Source of the DNA: Haematococcus lacustris
Taxonomy: Eukaryota > Chlorophyta > Chlorophyceae > Chlamydomonadales > Haematococcaceae
DNA length: 64,000 nucleotides
Direction: 5' to 3'
Assembly (NCBI GenBank): GCA_030144725.1
Contig: JASKMD010000005.1
Coordinates: forward strand, 4,774,103 to 4,838,102
Positions 43,190-52,559 of this stretch are shown in pieces. Within the stretch, counting starts at the first letter, position 1; every line of letters starts with the position of its first letter. Both the position numbers and the translations under genes were made by a program. Below the pieces are notes generated by a model that had not been told where the DNA came from, made no database searches, and was given only the letters and a program-made list of their open reading frames with translations.

Positions 43190-43272
43190 GGCAGTTGATG
43201 GGCAATAGTTCGTATTCATGAAGGCCCTTTCGAAAGGGCGCCAATGAATACGAACTATTGCTCACCAACTGC
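43190..43272. repeat. Long near-perfect palindrome
   Basis: GGCAGTTGATGGGCAATAGT and TCGTATTCATG are mirrored by CATGAATACGAACTATTG and CTCACCAACTGCC around the perfect core GCCCTTTCGAAAGGGC (43224-43239). It is distinct in sequence from the gaggccgag foldbacks. Confidence 0.8.
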
Positions 43273-43750
43273 CCAACAGACCTCGAAAAATGGCGTCCTT
43301 TCTCGCTATTTAGCACCGCGAAGGGCAAAGGAGTTGCTCTGCAATAGCGATGCGCGCTCACAAGCCCGAATGCCCCAGTCAGTGAGGCTGGCGGCCAAAA
43401 AGTGCAGCGGTTAGGGCAATAAATACGAAATTTTTATTGGTGCGACCGCGAATAGGGCCCTAGTGTAATTGAGCTTTACGTAGGCGAAGCTCTATTGGCG
43501 CGGCGAAGCCGCGCAATGTGATGCTTCTTGTCACCTGCGATGGTCTTGGCCGGCTGTTACGTGTTCGTTGGGAGCACTTTTTGTTAATACACCAGGTCGC
43601 TGCAGTTAACGATTCGTAAAACGAGGTCTATTAACGATTACAATCGAGAAAACTCAGTTACGCTATAGTAGCAGTTTTGGCTCGGAGCTAATATTAGCGG
43701 ACATACCCTACCGGCTAGCTCAGACCAGTGTTTTCCCAGTGTACGGTGCT

Positions 43751-44943
43751 CGGGCGGCCCCAACATGGGGGTGGTAATGTTCATGCAAATACTCTCTCAA
43801 TTCTGCACCGTTTTCGATACCGTTTATCACATTGGTAACTGCAAAGCAATGCGCGTCATTTGACCATCAGCGCAAGCCATTGGAGTCTTTGCTCGCGTAC
43901 TGCCACATGTGCCCGCGAACAAATCACAGCGTCGAGACGGGTATCCTTGGGACGGTGAGCCACATCCCTGAGGCGCCATCCACCAGGCGCAATGAGGGGG
44001 TTGTGCACAAATGAAATGTCTGGCCAACACCCAACGCGATGCCTGCCGGGCGTGCAGGGCACCTAGACGGGGTGAATGAAACATAATAGATGTGCTCACT
44101 TCCGCCGAACACACCATTTGGGTCGGCGCACACTGAGGTATCACCGGTTTACACCCCCCCCCTCCTCCACTGTGTCCTTCACTGTGTTGCATCCGCTGCA
44201 CCCACACGAAAATGGCCACACTATGTTTGTTCTAGACCCGTTGGCGAGTTTCTTGAAACAAATAGCACATTAGACAGCCCAGGCCTCTGTCAGTTTGACA
44301 TCTTCAAAGTGACATCATGTTTTCCAAGCAGAATCAGGGCCACGGGGCTGTGGGGTGGCAGTTGAGCTATGAAACGTTGCACGCAGGTGGATGGGATGTA
44401 GGGGAGTGTAAATCTCAGAGGAGCCGAGTCCAAACTCGGTCATGGTGTGGAGCTGTGTGACTGACTGCATGGCTCTGGCCCTGAGATCGGCTAAGGGAGT
44501 TGGGGGTCACAGACCAAGGTAAGCTATTGACATATCTGAGTATGAGCGTGTGTAACAATGTCCAAAAGGAGCTTGACCTAGTAAGTAGCATGCTGTAAGT
44601 CCGAATGGTCGAGCTGTGGCATTGCCTTAAGGTATGGGGAGGACGTAGGCTCAGTGCCACATTTCCGCATCCGCTCTCCGATCCGACTGCTGCTGCCGAT
44701 GCGCATGCTCGTGTAGAGCAGCCTAAGCGACTGCATGCTCCGCAACGGCTTAAGTTTGAATTACTAACTTTGAAGCTTTGCTGTGCACGGCCTACTGACT
44801 GGATAATTCCATAAAGTGGGTGAAAGGTAGCTGGTTGTGTTGGATACATTGTGAACCTATTATTATAATATTTGGCGCAGTGAGTGCAGAGTTACAGCCG
44901 TCCTACTACCAGGGGTAGGTTTTCTGTTAGTTGGGGGCGCCTG
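43751..44943 (+). mobile_element. hAT-like non-autonomous element, copy 1
   Basis: It is highly similar along its length to 45011-46389 (for example CGAACAAATCACAGC, GCCTGCCGGGCGTGCAGG, AAGTCCGAATGGTCGAGCTG). Its right end GTTGGGGGCGCCTG is intact. Its left end, CGGGCGGCCCCAAC, has diverged. The flanks (ACGGTGCT and AGATACAG) do not match. No transposase frame is present. It lies only 67 bp from copy 2. Confidence 0.75.
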
Positions 44944-45010
44944 AGATACAGGTATGTGGTATATTATGCATATCATGATTATCATGATATACTTATGATA
45001 CATCCCAAGT

Positions 45011-46389
45011 CAGGCGCCCCCAACATGGGGTTGGTAATATGCATGCGATTACTCCCTCAATACTGCACCGTTTTCGATAGCGTTTATCACATTGGCATTG
45101 GCGGTTCAGTCCGCGTTATCTGACCATCAGCGCTAGCCATTGGAGTCTTTGCTTGTGTACTGCCACATGTGCCCGCGAACAAATCACAGCGGCGATATGG
45201 GTCTCCTTGGCACGGTGAGCCACATCGCTGTGACCCCATCTACCTAGCGTAGTGAGCTGGTTGTGCACAAATGGAATGTCCGGCCAACACCCATCGCGAT
45301 GCCTGCCGGGCGTGCAGGGCGCCTAGACGGGGTGAATGAAACATATAATCGTACTCGCTTCCGCCGAATAGCACATTTGGGTCGGCGCACACTAAGGTAT
45401 CACCGGCTTGTACCCCCCCCTCCTCCACTGTGTCCTCCACTGTGTTGCACCCGCTGCACCCACAAGAAAATGGCTACGAAATGTCTTTTCTTTACCCATT
45501 GGCGCATCTAGTGAAACAAACCGCACAACAAACAGCCCAGGCCTCGTTCAGTTTGACAGCTTCAAAGTTACATCATGTTCACTAGGCAGGTTCAAGGCCA
45601 CGGCATGCAACGACTCACCATGCCCGCCCCCCCTTTACCCATCAATGCAGGAGCCCACCTCATTGAGCCTGCCCACCCCCTCCCAGCCCTTCCCCTCGCC
45701 CCCTCCCCAAGCACACCCCCTGCTAGCCCACCCCTCCCAACCCACCCCTCCCAGAACACCATTGTGGGGTGGCTGTTGAGCAATGAAACTTTGTACGCAG
45801 GTGGATGGCATGTAGGGGAGTATAACTCTCAGAGGAGACGAGTCCAGATTCGGTCATGGTGTGGTGTTGTGTGACTGACTGCATGGCCCTAGCCCTGAAA
45901 TCGGCTAAGGGAGTTGGGGGTCACCGACCAAAGTGAGCTCTTGGCTTAGCTGAGTATGAGCGTTTGTAACACTGTCTTAGAGGAGCTTAACCTAGTAAGT
46001 AGCATGTTGTAAGTCCGAATGGTCGAGCTGTGGCATTGCCCTCTAGGTATGGGGGGGAGGTGGGCTCATTGCCACATTGCCGCAACCGCTTTCCGATCCG
46101 ACTGCTGCTGCTGATGCGCGTGCTCGTGTAGAGCAGCCTAAGCGACGCGGGCGGTCGCAGCGATGACTGCATGCTCCGCAGCGGCTCAAATTTGAATCAC
46201 TAACTTTGATGCTTTGCTGTGCACGGCCTACCGACTCAATAATTATTCTGGATGGGTGAAAGGTAGCTGGCTGGGTTGGCTACATTGTGAACCATCTAGC
46301 ATAATATTTGGCGCAGTGAGTGCAGAGTTACAGCCGTCCTACTACCAGGGGTCGGTTTCCTGTCATTTTTAAACAGTTGGGAGCGCCTG
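45011..46389 (+). mobile_element. hAT-like non-autonomous element, copy 2, with 9-bp target duplication
   Basis: The element begins CAGGCGCCCCCAAC and ends GTTGGGAGCGCCTG. It is bounded by ATCCCAAGT on both sides (45002-45010 and 46390-46398). The CAGG-start with a CCCCAAC motif is typical of hAT TIRs, which make 8-bp duplications; the ninth matching base may be chance. At 1,379 bp it has only short open frames. An insertion absent from copy 1, with a C-rich tract (45620-45770), accounts for most of the length difference. Confidence 0.8.
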
Positions 46390-46398
46390 ATCCCAAGT

Positions 46399-47127
46399 CA
46401 TCTTGGCGACCCTAGTTCAACTCCTGCTAACCGCAGACTTTCGCCCGTTCAACCAGGACTTTACAGGATGAAACTTGCTCGTTGCAACAGGTCGCTATTC
46501 ACCAGTAGGGCTCATGGACGGGCTCCAGGTGTTGCTGGCCTGCAGCTGCAGCCTGCTGGTGTTGCTGGCCTGCTGCTGGCTACCCCTCCCATTGAACCAC
46601 CAACCCCCCTAACGATAAGGGACAACGGCTTTTCCGGACTCATCTCTGCACGGGTTTACACGCGGATTGAAGCGTCGGAATGCGGCCGCGCTGAGGCAAG
46701 CGCCGAGCTGGTCGGGCATGTTGCCGGGTATCCGACCCTACCGAGCCTGCGGACTTGATGTACGCTGACCCAGTATCTGTGAGTCCCTCATTGACGCGGT
46801 GAATAGTGCGCGATGTGCGAGGAGCCCGACCCCATGTCCAACATCGTGACCAACATGCGCTGGCTCAGGGGCTCTGAAACTTGGAGGAGACCACAGTAGG
46901 AGCACAGCAGTGGCAACTGCACCGATCCCTTGTTTACTAGGCTCCAAGAGGTGGGCTAAACCCTCCATGCTGCCCCACTATGCTGATGCCAGTCTGGCAA
47001 CCATCGAAGTGAATCGAAGTCTCCAGCCCTGCGTCACTAGCTAGGGAACTCAACTGTGGACCACCTGCCAAGTTCTCAACTCTTATCAAGATTTATCAAG
47101 AGGGGTTTTAGAAGCTGGCGTGTGCAC
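46399..47127 (+). other. Probable LINE 5' region
   Basis: No independent gene is seen. A short Leu/Ala repeat (GTTGCTGGCCTGC, twice) occurs at 46530-46570. Since the LINE's first in-frame ATG is at 47128 and its frame is open back to about 47056, much of this interval may be LINE 5' UTR. The LINE start cannot be fixed without another copy. Confidence 0.4.
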
Positions 47128-50100
47128 ATGCCTGCAGGTATGGGCTTGTACTCCAAATCCCACCCCTACAGACGGAAGGGGGGCCATGCTGCCCGCTGTG
47201 CGTGTTGTACGAAGTCTACGCTAGCTGGCAGCACTGGCTGGGTGGAAATTCATGTGGAGGGGGAGGCAGCTTCTTACAGATCCGGATGCAATCACACAGC
47301 CATTGGCCAGGTCACAGCCATGATGTCTGAAGTCATCAGGCCTCTGCTGCGGTCCTCCATGCTATCCCGGATGTCATCAGCTCTGGCCCGGGTAGCCAGC
47401 TCCCAAGGCTCCCTTCTGCAGCGTCAGCCTACCAGGGAGTTCTTTAGCCCTGCCGTTGTTTGGGCCATGCAAGTGGGAGCCACAGCTATGCGCCTGGTGC
47501 AGCAACATCAGCTGCAACCGGCCTCAGTAGCTGGTTTTGTGGAGGCATGCGCGCTAGCTCTGCAAGAGTACGCAGCTCAGCATGGTCAGGCTGTAGCCTC
47601 CCTGGCAGCGTCCCAGCCGCCAGATCACCCCTCGCATGCCCTCCACCTCTTCCATGACCACTCTTCCATGCAGGGGAGGCACCTGCATGGTCACCTCCTG
47701 GCCCAGCCTTTTATGCAGGTTGCCTTTCTGGGTCAGGCTTTCAGAGTGCCTATGGTGCCCCTACCCAGCGGCCCCCCTCCAGGTTCCATCAAGCTGGTCC
47801 TCCACCTTCACTACCCGGAGGGAGCTAAGCAAGGGCTCACAGCAGCCCTCCTGGCCGCAGCTGGGTACTCTGTCAGTGAGGTCAGTGGGGACGGTTTGCC
47901 AGAGGGCCTCCTGCCAGACTCAGTTCTAGTTTTCAGCGAGAGGCTAGGGGCACACCCCAAATCCAGCCCATTGGCAGGGTCCCTCATAGGGTGTGGGGAC
48001 TTGATAGAGGCCCTAGTCTTCCCTCCCACCGGCGACAGCTCCCTCTCAGCCCTCCCCAGAGACCTCTCCAACCCCAGGGGGAGGAGGGGGTGGATCCAGG
48101 TCTGGGGAGAGGACGGTACCCTCCGCCACCCGGGCCCCACAGCTAGAAGCAGGGTTACCCTTACCCACGCTCCTCCTCACCCACCCACTGCTTCTCTTTC
48201 CCAGCGCACCACAGCGGGGGTTGGCCCGGCTGGGGCGGAGGGGGCAGGTCATGCTCAGGGGTCCCACAGCCAGCACCAGCTGGCAGGCCAGGCCGCCCCA
48301 GCCCCCCCTCCCAACTCATCCGATGCCTTTGCTCACCCTAGGTCACGACCTCCCCGCTTTGACCCCTCCTGGGGCCCCTTGCCCTCAGCCAAGGCGAGTG
48401 AGAAGGGTGGGGCCCAGGCTAAGGTTGGGGTTGCCCTCAGGCAGGGCCATGCTCTCTCACCCCCCCCTGGCCGTGGCGGTGTAGCGGGCATCTCTCGCCC
48501 ACCCCACACACCCCCTACACACGCTGCTTCGGGAGGCACCAAGGCTGGGGATGAGGACCTAGCACAGCCGTTGAGCTCCCCGCCACGGCAGGTAGGCCAG
48601 GGGGTGCCACCCCCCCTTAACCCGCCCATCGCCCCCACATCACCACGCTCATCTCCAGCCTCCTACTTGGTGGGACCAGAGGTTGCTGGTCACTCCCAAA
48701 GCCAGTTCTCTCAAGCGGTTCCGGCCACCCATTACCCCCTCAGGCACTCCAGGCCCCTCCCCACCCAGCGCACCTCTCCTCTTCCCTATCCACAAGGAGC
48801 TCAGTGCCAGCAGCAGCTGACAGGTCCTGTCGCCCCGGCCCCTCCCTCCCATCCACCCTCGTCTCCACCCTCCCAACATGCCGGTCGTCAGCCCAAACGC
48901 TCTCGCCCGGGTGCCCTGCACCTCAATGGAGATCTTGGCCTTGTCAGCAGGTCAGCCCCTCCTAGGAGTGCTACAGAGGCGGGGGACCTTGCCGCTCACA
49001 GTGTCACCGGCTCCCCGTCCAAACGTTTGCGTGTGGACTTACCGCCGGGGCCTAGTGCGGGGACTAGGGCTGAGCCTGCTCTGCTGGGTAGGCAGGGCAG
49101 CGGTCCAGGGGTTGAGGCTCAAGGGAGCTCAAGGGGGCTCAAGCCTGCCTGGCGTCCCTCCCACCTCCTTTTCTCTCTCCCCTCACCTCCCCTCCCCCCA
49201 ACCACTACCTCCAAACCTCCCCTCCAAGCTTCCTTGCCCCGGGAGTTCACCCCCACCCCGCCCCCTCCTTACCCCAGGCAGGCCCCCTCACCCTCAGGTT
49301 GCCCCTTGCCTACCCTCCCCCCTGAGCACCCTGGCCCCTATGCCCCTCTAGGGACCAGATTTGGAGTTCTCTCTGATTTGGAGTCCCTCGTGAGCAGCGA
49401 GGATGGAGACGACAGCGAGTGGCAGTCCCTTCCCAACAGCGGTGCTTCCACTCCCCGGGGCTTGGCTCGCCCAGTGGGCCCCACCTCTCACCCTCCCCCC
49501 ACCACATGCACCCCCCTCCCTTCTCCTACCCTCAGCCCCCCAGCCACCGTCCCGGGTGACAGCCACAACCCCACGTGGCAACGGCTCTTTGATCCAGCAC
49601 GCGTAGCCCGCGCGGGGGCAAACCAAGACTAACCATGCAGCGCCCAGGGGTGGCCGCCTTCTTTGAGGCAGTCACTCTGAACGTCCAAGGCCTGTCTCAC
49701 CCCCACAAGTTTCAAGCCATCCTGGACTGGGCAGCGGACAGCCCCGCCCAGGTGTTTTTCCTGCAAGAGTGCCACCGGGCAGAGTGTGTGTGGCAGTGGG
49801 CAGAGTCGGCCACGGGGGCCAAGCCTTGCTGGAGGGGGCTCTGGTTCTACACCCCAGGTACCGGCCACTCCCAGGGTTGCCTAGCCCTCTTTAAGCCCTC
49901 TACCATCCTGGTTGCTTGCAGCCAGGTGCATCTCCAAGTGGCCGGGGCCCAGGGGCGGGTTCTGAGGGTGGACGCGGAGTTGGCAGGCAGGCCAGCCTCG
50001 CTCGTGTGCGTTTATGCCCCAGCCCAAGCGTCACAACGCGCTACTTTCTTCAGCTCCTGCCTCCCGGCTTGCCTTCCCCTTGCTTCTGACCGGAGGCTTG

Positions 50101-52528
50101 TCATCATGGGCGGTGATTTCAACTGTATTCTTTCCCCTGAGGATAAGGTGGGCACACCCCGGGTGGGGAACACCGCTCACCCTGTGGGTTGGTTGGGCAG
50201 CAGGGGCCAAGGGGCCCAGCAGCTGCAGGAGCTGGTTACAGAGCGGGGCCTAGTCGATGCCTGGCGCCACCTACGTCCTGGTACCCGCGACTTCACCCAC
50301 TTCAGCACCCCTTGGCAAACGGGGGGACGGCTTGACCGTTGGTACATTCCGGCCGAGCTAGTGGAGTGGCAGCTGGACAGCTCCATCCTGGGCCTTAAGC
50401 CAGTGCACACAGATCACGCTGCCGTCTCCCTGGCTGTGTGCCCCCCTAACCTTCCCCTCACCGCCCCAGCCCCCTGGCAGCTGCACCCTGCTTACCTTGA
50501 CGACCCGGACATGATGGACCGCCTACAGAGCTTTCTGCTAAGAGAGGCAGCTAGCCATGCAGCCCAGATGTCTAGCCTCCCAAGCCCCCTGCCGAGAGAT
50601 TTGCACAGAGCACGGTGGGCACATATCAAGCAAGGGCTAGCTCTTCAAGCCCAGCGGTGCATTCGAGACCGTCGCCGTGCCCAGCGTGCCCTCCAGCAAG
50701 CCAGGGAGAGAGCAGCCCATGCAGCCCGGACCCACTTGGTGCAACAGCTGTTAGAGGTAGAGCAGCTCAGGGAGGCAGCGCTTCAGGCAGCCGTTGTGGT
50801 GGGCGAGGCCACGGCGCTCGTGGGGGTCACAGACCGGGCTGAGGCAGCGCAACGTTCCATGCAAGCCAGCGCTGTCCTGGACCAGGTATACGGTGACTCC
50901 TCTTCCTTTTATTTTTACCACCGCCAACAGTCAGCACACACCCCAACTCTGATCACTTCCCTTCACCTCCCTGACCTGCCGGACCAAGTGGCTGACCTTA
51001 CCACCACCCACGGCGTCCAAGCTGCCTGTCATGCCTTCCAATCGCACTTCTCCGCTGCCTCTCCCCTCGGGGTCTATGCGGCCAAACCAGTTGTCCCTGC
51101 CGCTCGAGCCACCCTCCTAGCCAGCCTCACCTCCCGCCTCACTCCCACCCAAGCCGACAGCAGCGAGGGGCCGGGGGGGGACCCCATGCTGTCAGAAGAG
51201 GAGCTAGGCCGCGCCCTCCAGGGCTGCGCCCACAGCAAAGCCCCAGGGAAGGATGGTTTGCCTATGGAGGTGTACGACCGGTTGTGGCCCCTGCTCCGCC
51301 CCCCGCTTATGGCCATGCTCCGTGAGGCCTTGGCGGACACGTCCAGCCCAGCCCCCCTAGCAGAGTTCCTCACTGGCCTGGTCACCCTAGTTCCCAAAGC
51401 CGGCAAGCCAAGGGACCAAGTGTCTGGCTATCGGCCCATTACCTTGCTCAATTGCGATGTGCGGTTGGTGGCCCGGGCGCTGGAGGACCGGTTGCAGCGG
51501 CCTCTTGACCTCCTAGTGTCCCCTTCCCAATCAGCCTTCATCCTAGGGCGGGACATCGGCGACAATGTGCAGTTTCACCTCAGCCTGCTGGAGTACCTCA
51601 GACAGCGGGGCAGCCCAGCCTGGCTTCTCCTTTTGGACCTAGCGGGGGCCTATGACAACGTCTCCTGGGACCTGCTACAAGCTACGATGGAGGCCATGGG
51701 TTTCCGTCAGGATGGCCACGTGCGGTGGGCGCAGATCCTGCACCGGGGGGCTACCAGCCAAGTTTTGGTGAACGGCCATCTCACTAACAGCTTCCCCCTG
51801 GAGTCAGGGCTTCTGCAAGGCAGTGGGGCCTCGCCTTTGTATTGGTGCATCGTGCTCCAACCGCTCGTCAGCTACCTTAGCTCGCTGCAGCTGGCAGGCC
51901 GGCTCAACACTCCCTCCATCCCTATCAGCCCCCTGGCCTCGCACATGGCCACCCTACAACCCACCATGCCCTCTAAGGAGTACGCCGACGACATCACCAT
52001 TACAGTGCTAGACAGGGTCAAGGACGGGGCGGTGGTGGTGGAGGCTCTGGAGGTGTTTCGCGCCGCTGGGGGCCCTGCCCTGAGCATGGGCAAAAGTCAA
52101 GCCCTACCGTGCGCCCAGCAGGAGTTGCAGCAAGGACAGCATGGTTGGGCGGGGGGGGGGGCGGGAGCTCACGAGCTGGGGCCCGGGGAGGCGGATGGGA
52201 GGCTTGAGCTGGGGGCAGGGGGGGGGGAGCCTCGAGGAGGGGAGGAGCATGGCAGGCGGGAGAGGCAGCAGCAGGCTCGTGGGCCTAAGCCTCTGAGTGA
52301 GAGCGGAGGGCCCAGCACCGGCATCCCAGCCACGCGGGAAGGGGTGCCGGTGCGGCATTTGGGCGTGCCGCTTGGGGCTGTCTGTGACGGAGTCTCCAGT
52401 GAGGCAGCGTTCGGGGGCTCGGCAGCAGCCATGACGGCAGCGTCCCTCTCTTGGACTCCCCAAGGCCTCAACCTGTTGTGTAACAGAGTGCATGGCTCGG
52501 GAGAGGCCCAACCTCTGTTTACACGAAG
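47056..52528 (+). mobile_element. LINE (APE-type endonuclease, L1-like), 3' end removed by a Gypsy insertion
   Basis: Two long ORFs in the order ORF1, then EN-RT, spaced by two bases, define a non-LTR retrotransposon. The RT reading frame is interrupted at about 52528, where TGTGACGG, the apparent start of a Gypsy LTR, begins. The LINE 3' UTR and tail are not found in this window. Confidence 0.88.
47128..49632 (+). CDS. LINE ORF1 protein
   Basis: From the first in-frame ATG (MPAGMGLYSK) the protein has 834 aa. The N-terminal third is Cys/His-containing and basic (RRKGGHAARCACCTKS), followed by helical sequence with MSSALARVASSQGSLLQRQ. A central block with IKLVLHLHYPEGAKQGLTAA then DLIEALVFPP and RRGWIQVWGEDG looks folded. 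The C-terminal half is a long Pro/Ser/Arg-rich disordered region ending in LARPVGPTSHPP and ARAGANQD. ORF1 proteins of L1-like elements bind RNA; no classical knuckle is seen here. The stop TAA is followed by CC and then the ATG of ORF2. Confidence 0.75.
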   Translation: MPAGMGLYSKSHPYRRKGGHAARCACCTKSTLAGSTGWVEIHVEGEAASYRSGCNHTAIGQVTAMMSEVIRPLLRSSMLSRMSSALARVASSQGSLLQRQPTREFFSPAVVWAMQVGATAMRLVQQHQLQPASVAGFVEACALALQEYAAQHGQAVASLAASQPPDHPSHALHLFHDHSSMQGRHLHGHLLAQPFMQVAFLGQAFRVPMVPLPSGPPPGSIKLVLHLHYPEGAKQGLTAALLAAAGYSVSEVSGDGLPEGLLPDSVLVFSERLGAHPKSSPLAGSLIGCGDLIEALVFPPTGDSSLSALPRDLSNPRGRRGWIQVWGEDGTLRHPGPTARSRVTLTHAPPHPPTASLSQRTTAGVGPAGAEGAGHAQGSHSQHQLAGQAAPAPPPNSSDAFAHPRSRPPRFDPSWGPLPSAKASEKGGAQAKVGVALRQGHALSPPPGRGGVAGISRPPHTPPTHAASGGTKAGDEDLAQPLSSPPRQVGQGVPPPLNPPIAPTSPRSSPASYLVGPEVAGHSQSQFSQAVPATHYPLRHSRPLPTQRTSPLPYPQGAQCQQQLTGPVAPAPPSHPPSSPPSQHAGRQPKRSRPGALHLNGDLGLVSRSAPPRSATEAGDLAAHSVTGSPSKRLRVDLPPGPSAGTRAEPALLGRQGSGPGVEAQGSSRGLKPAWRPSHLLFSLPSPPLPPTTTSKPPLQASLPREFTPTPPPPYPRQAPSPSGCPLPTLPPEHPGPYAPLGTRFGVLSDLESLVSSEDGDDSEWQSLPNSGASTPRGLARPVGPTSHPPPTTCTPLPSPTLSPPATVPGDSHNPTWQRLFDPARVARAGANQD

Positions 52529-52559
52529 TGTGACGGTGAAATACCACCGCGGGCCGTAG
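49635..52559 (+). CDS. LINE ORF2: APE endonuclease and reverse transcriptase (C-terminally truncated)
   Basis: The endonuclease comes first: TLNVQGLS (Asn16), FLQECH (Glu45), VCVYAPA, MGGDFNCI (Asp161, Asn163), GRLDRWYIP and VHTDHAAVSL. The RT follows: VPKAGKPRDQVSGYRPITLLN, QSAFILGRDIGDN, LLLDLAGAYDNVSW (catalytic Asp668), GLLQGSGASPLYW and EYADDITI (catalytic YADD 783-786), then VRHLGVPLG. A Gly/Glu/Arg-rich stretch after YADD coincides with long G runs (52140-52260) and may hide a frameshift pair. The last nine codons (VTVKYHRGP) come from the inserted Gypsy LTR, so the natural C-terminus, including any Cys-rich motif or RNase H, is lost. The element is therefore immobile. Confidence 0.9.
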   Translation: MQRPGVAAFFEAVTLNVQGLSHPHKFQAILDWAADSPAQVFFLQECHRAECVWQWAESATGAKPCWRGLWFYTPGTGHSQGCLALFKPSTILVACSQVHLQVAGAQGRVLRVDAELAGRPASLVCVYAPAQASQRATFFSSCLPACLPLASDRRLVIMGGDFNCILSPEDKVGTPRVGNTAHPVGWLGSRGQGAQQLQELVTERGLVDAWRHLRPGTRDFTHFSTPWQTGGRLDRWYIPAELVEWQLDSSILGLKPVHTDHAAVSLAVCPPNLPLTAPAPWQLHPAYLDDPDMMDRLQSFLLREAASHAAQMSSLPSPLPRDLHRARWAHIKQGLALQAQRCIRDRRRAQRALQQARERAAHAARTHLVQQLLEVEQLREAALQAAVVVGEATALVGVTDRAEAAQRSMQASAVLDQVYGDSSSFYFYHRQQSAHTPTLITSLHLPDLPDQVADLTTTHGVQAACHAFQSHFSAASPLGVYAAKPVVPAARATLLASLTSRLTPTQADSSEGPGGDPMLSEEELGRALQGCAHSKAPGKDGLPMEVYDRLWPLLRPPLMAMLREALADTSSPAPLAEFLTGLVTLVPKAGKPRDQVSGYRPITLLNCDVRLVARALEDRLQRPLDLLVSPSQSAFILGRDIGDNVQFHLSLLEYLRQRGSPAWLLLLDLAGAYDNVSWDLLQATMEAMGFRQDGHVRWAQILHRGATSQVLVNGHLTNSFPLESGLLQGSGASPLYWCIVLQPLVSYLSSLQLAGRLNTPSIPISPLASHMATLQPTMPSKEYADDITITVLDRVKDGAVVVEALEVFRAAGGPALSMGKSQALPCAQQELQQGQHGWAGGGAGAHELGPGEADGRLELGAGGGEPRGGEEHGRRERQQQARGPKPLSESGGPSTGIPATREGVPVRHLGVPLGAVCDGVSSEAAFGGSAAAMTAASLSWTPQGLNLLCNRVHGSGEAQPLFTRSVTVKYHRGP

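Noticed and set aside
47056..47127. LINE ORF1 start upstream of 47128
   Set aside because: The frame is open there but the only start at its edge is GTG; the first ATG is at 47128.
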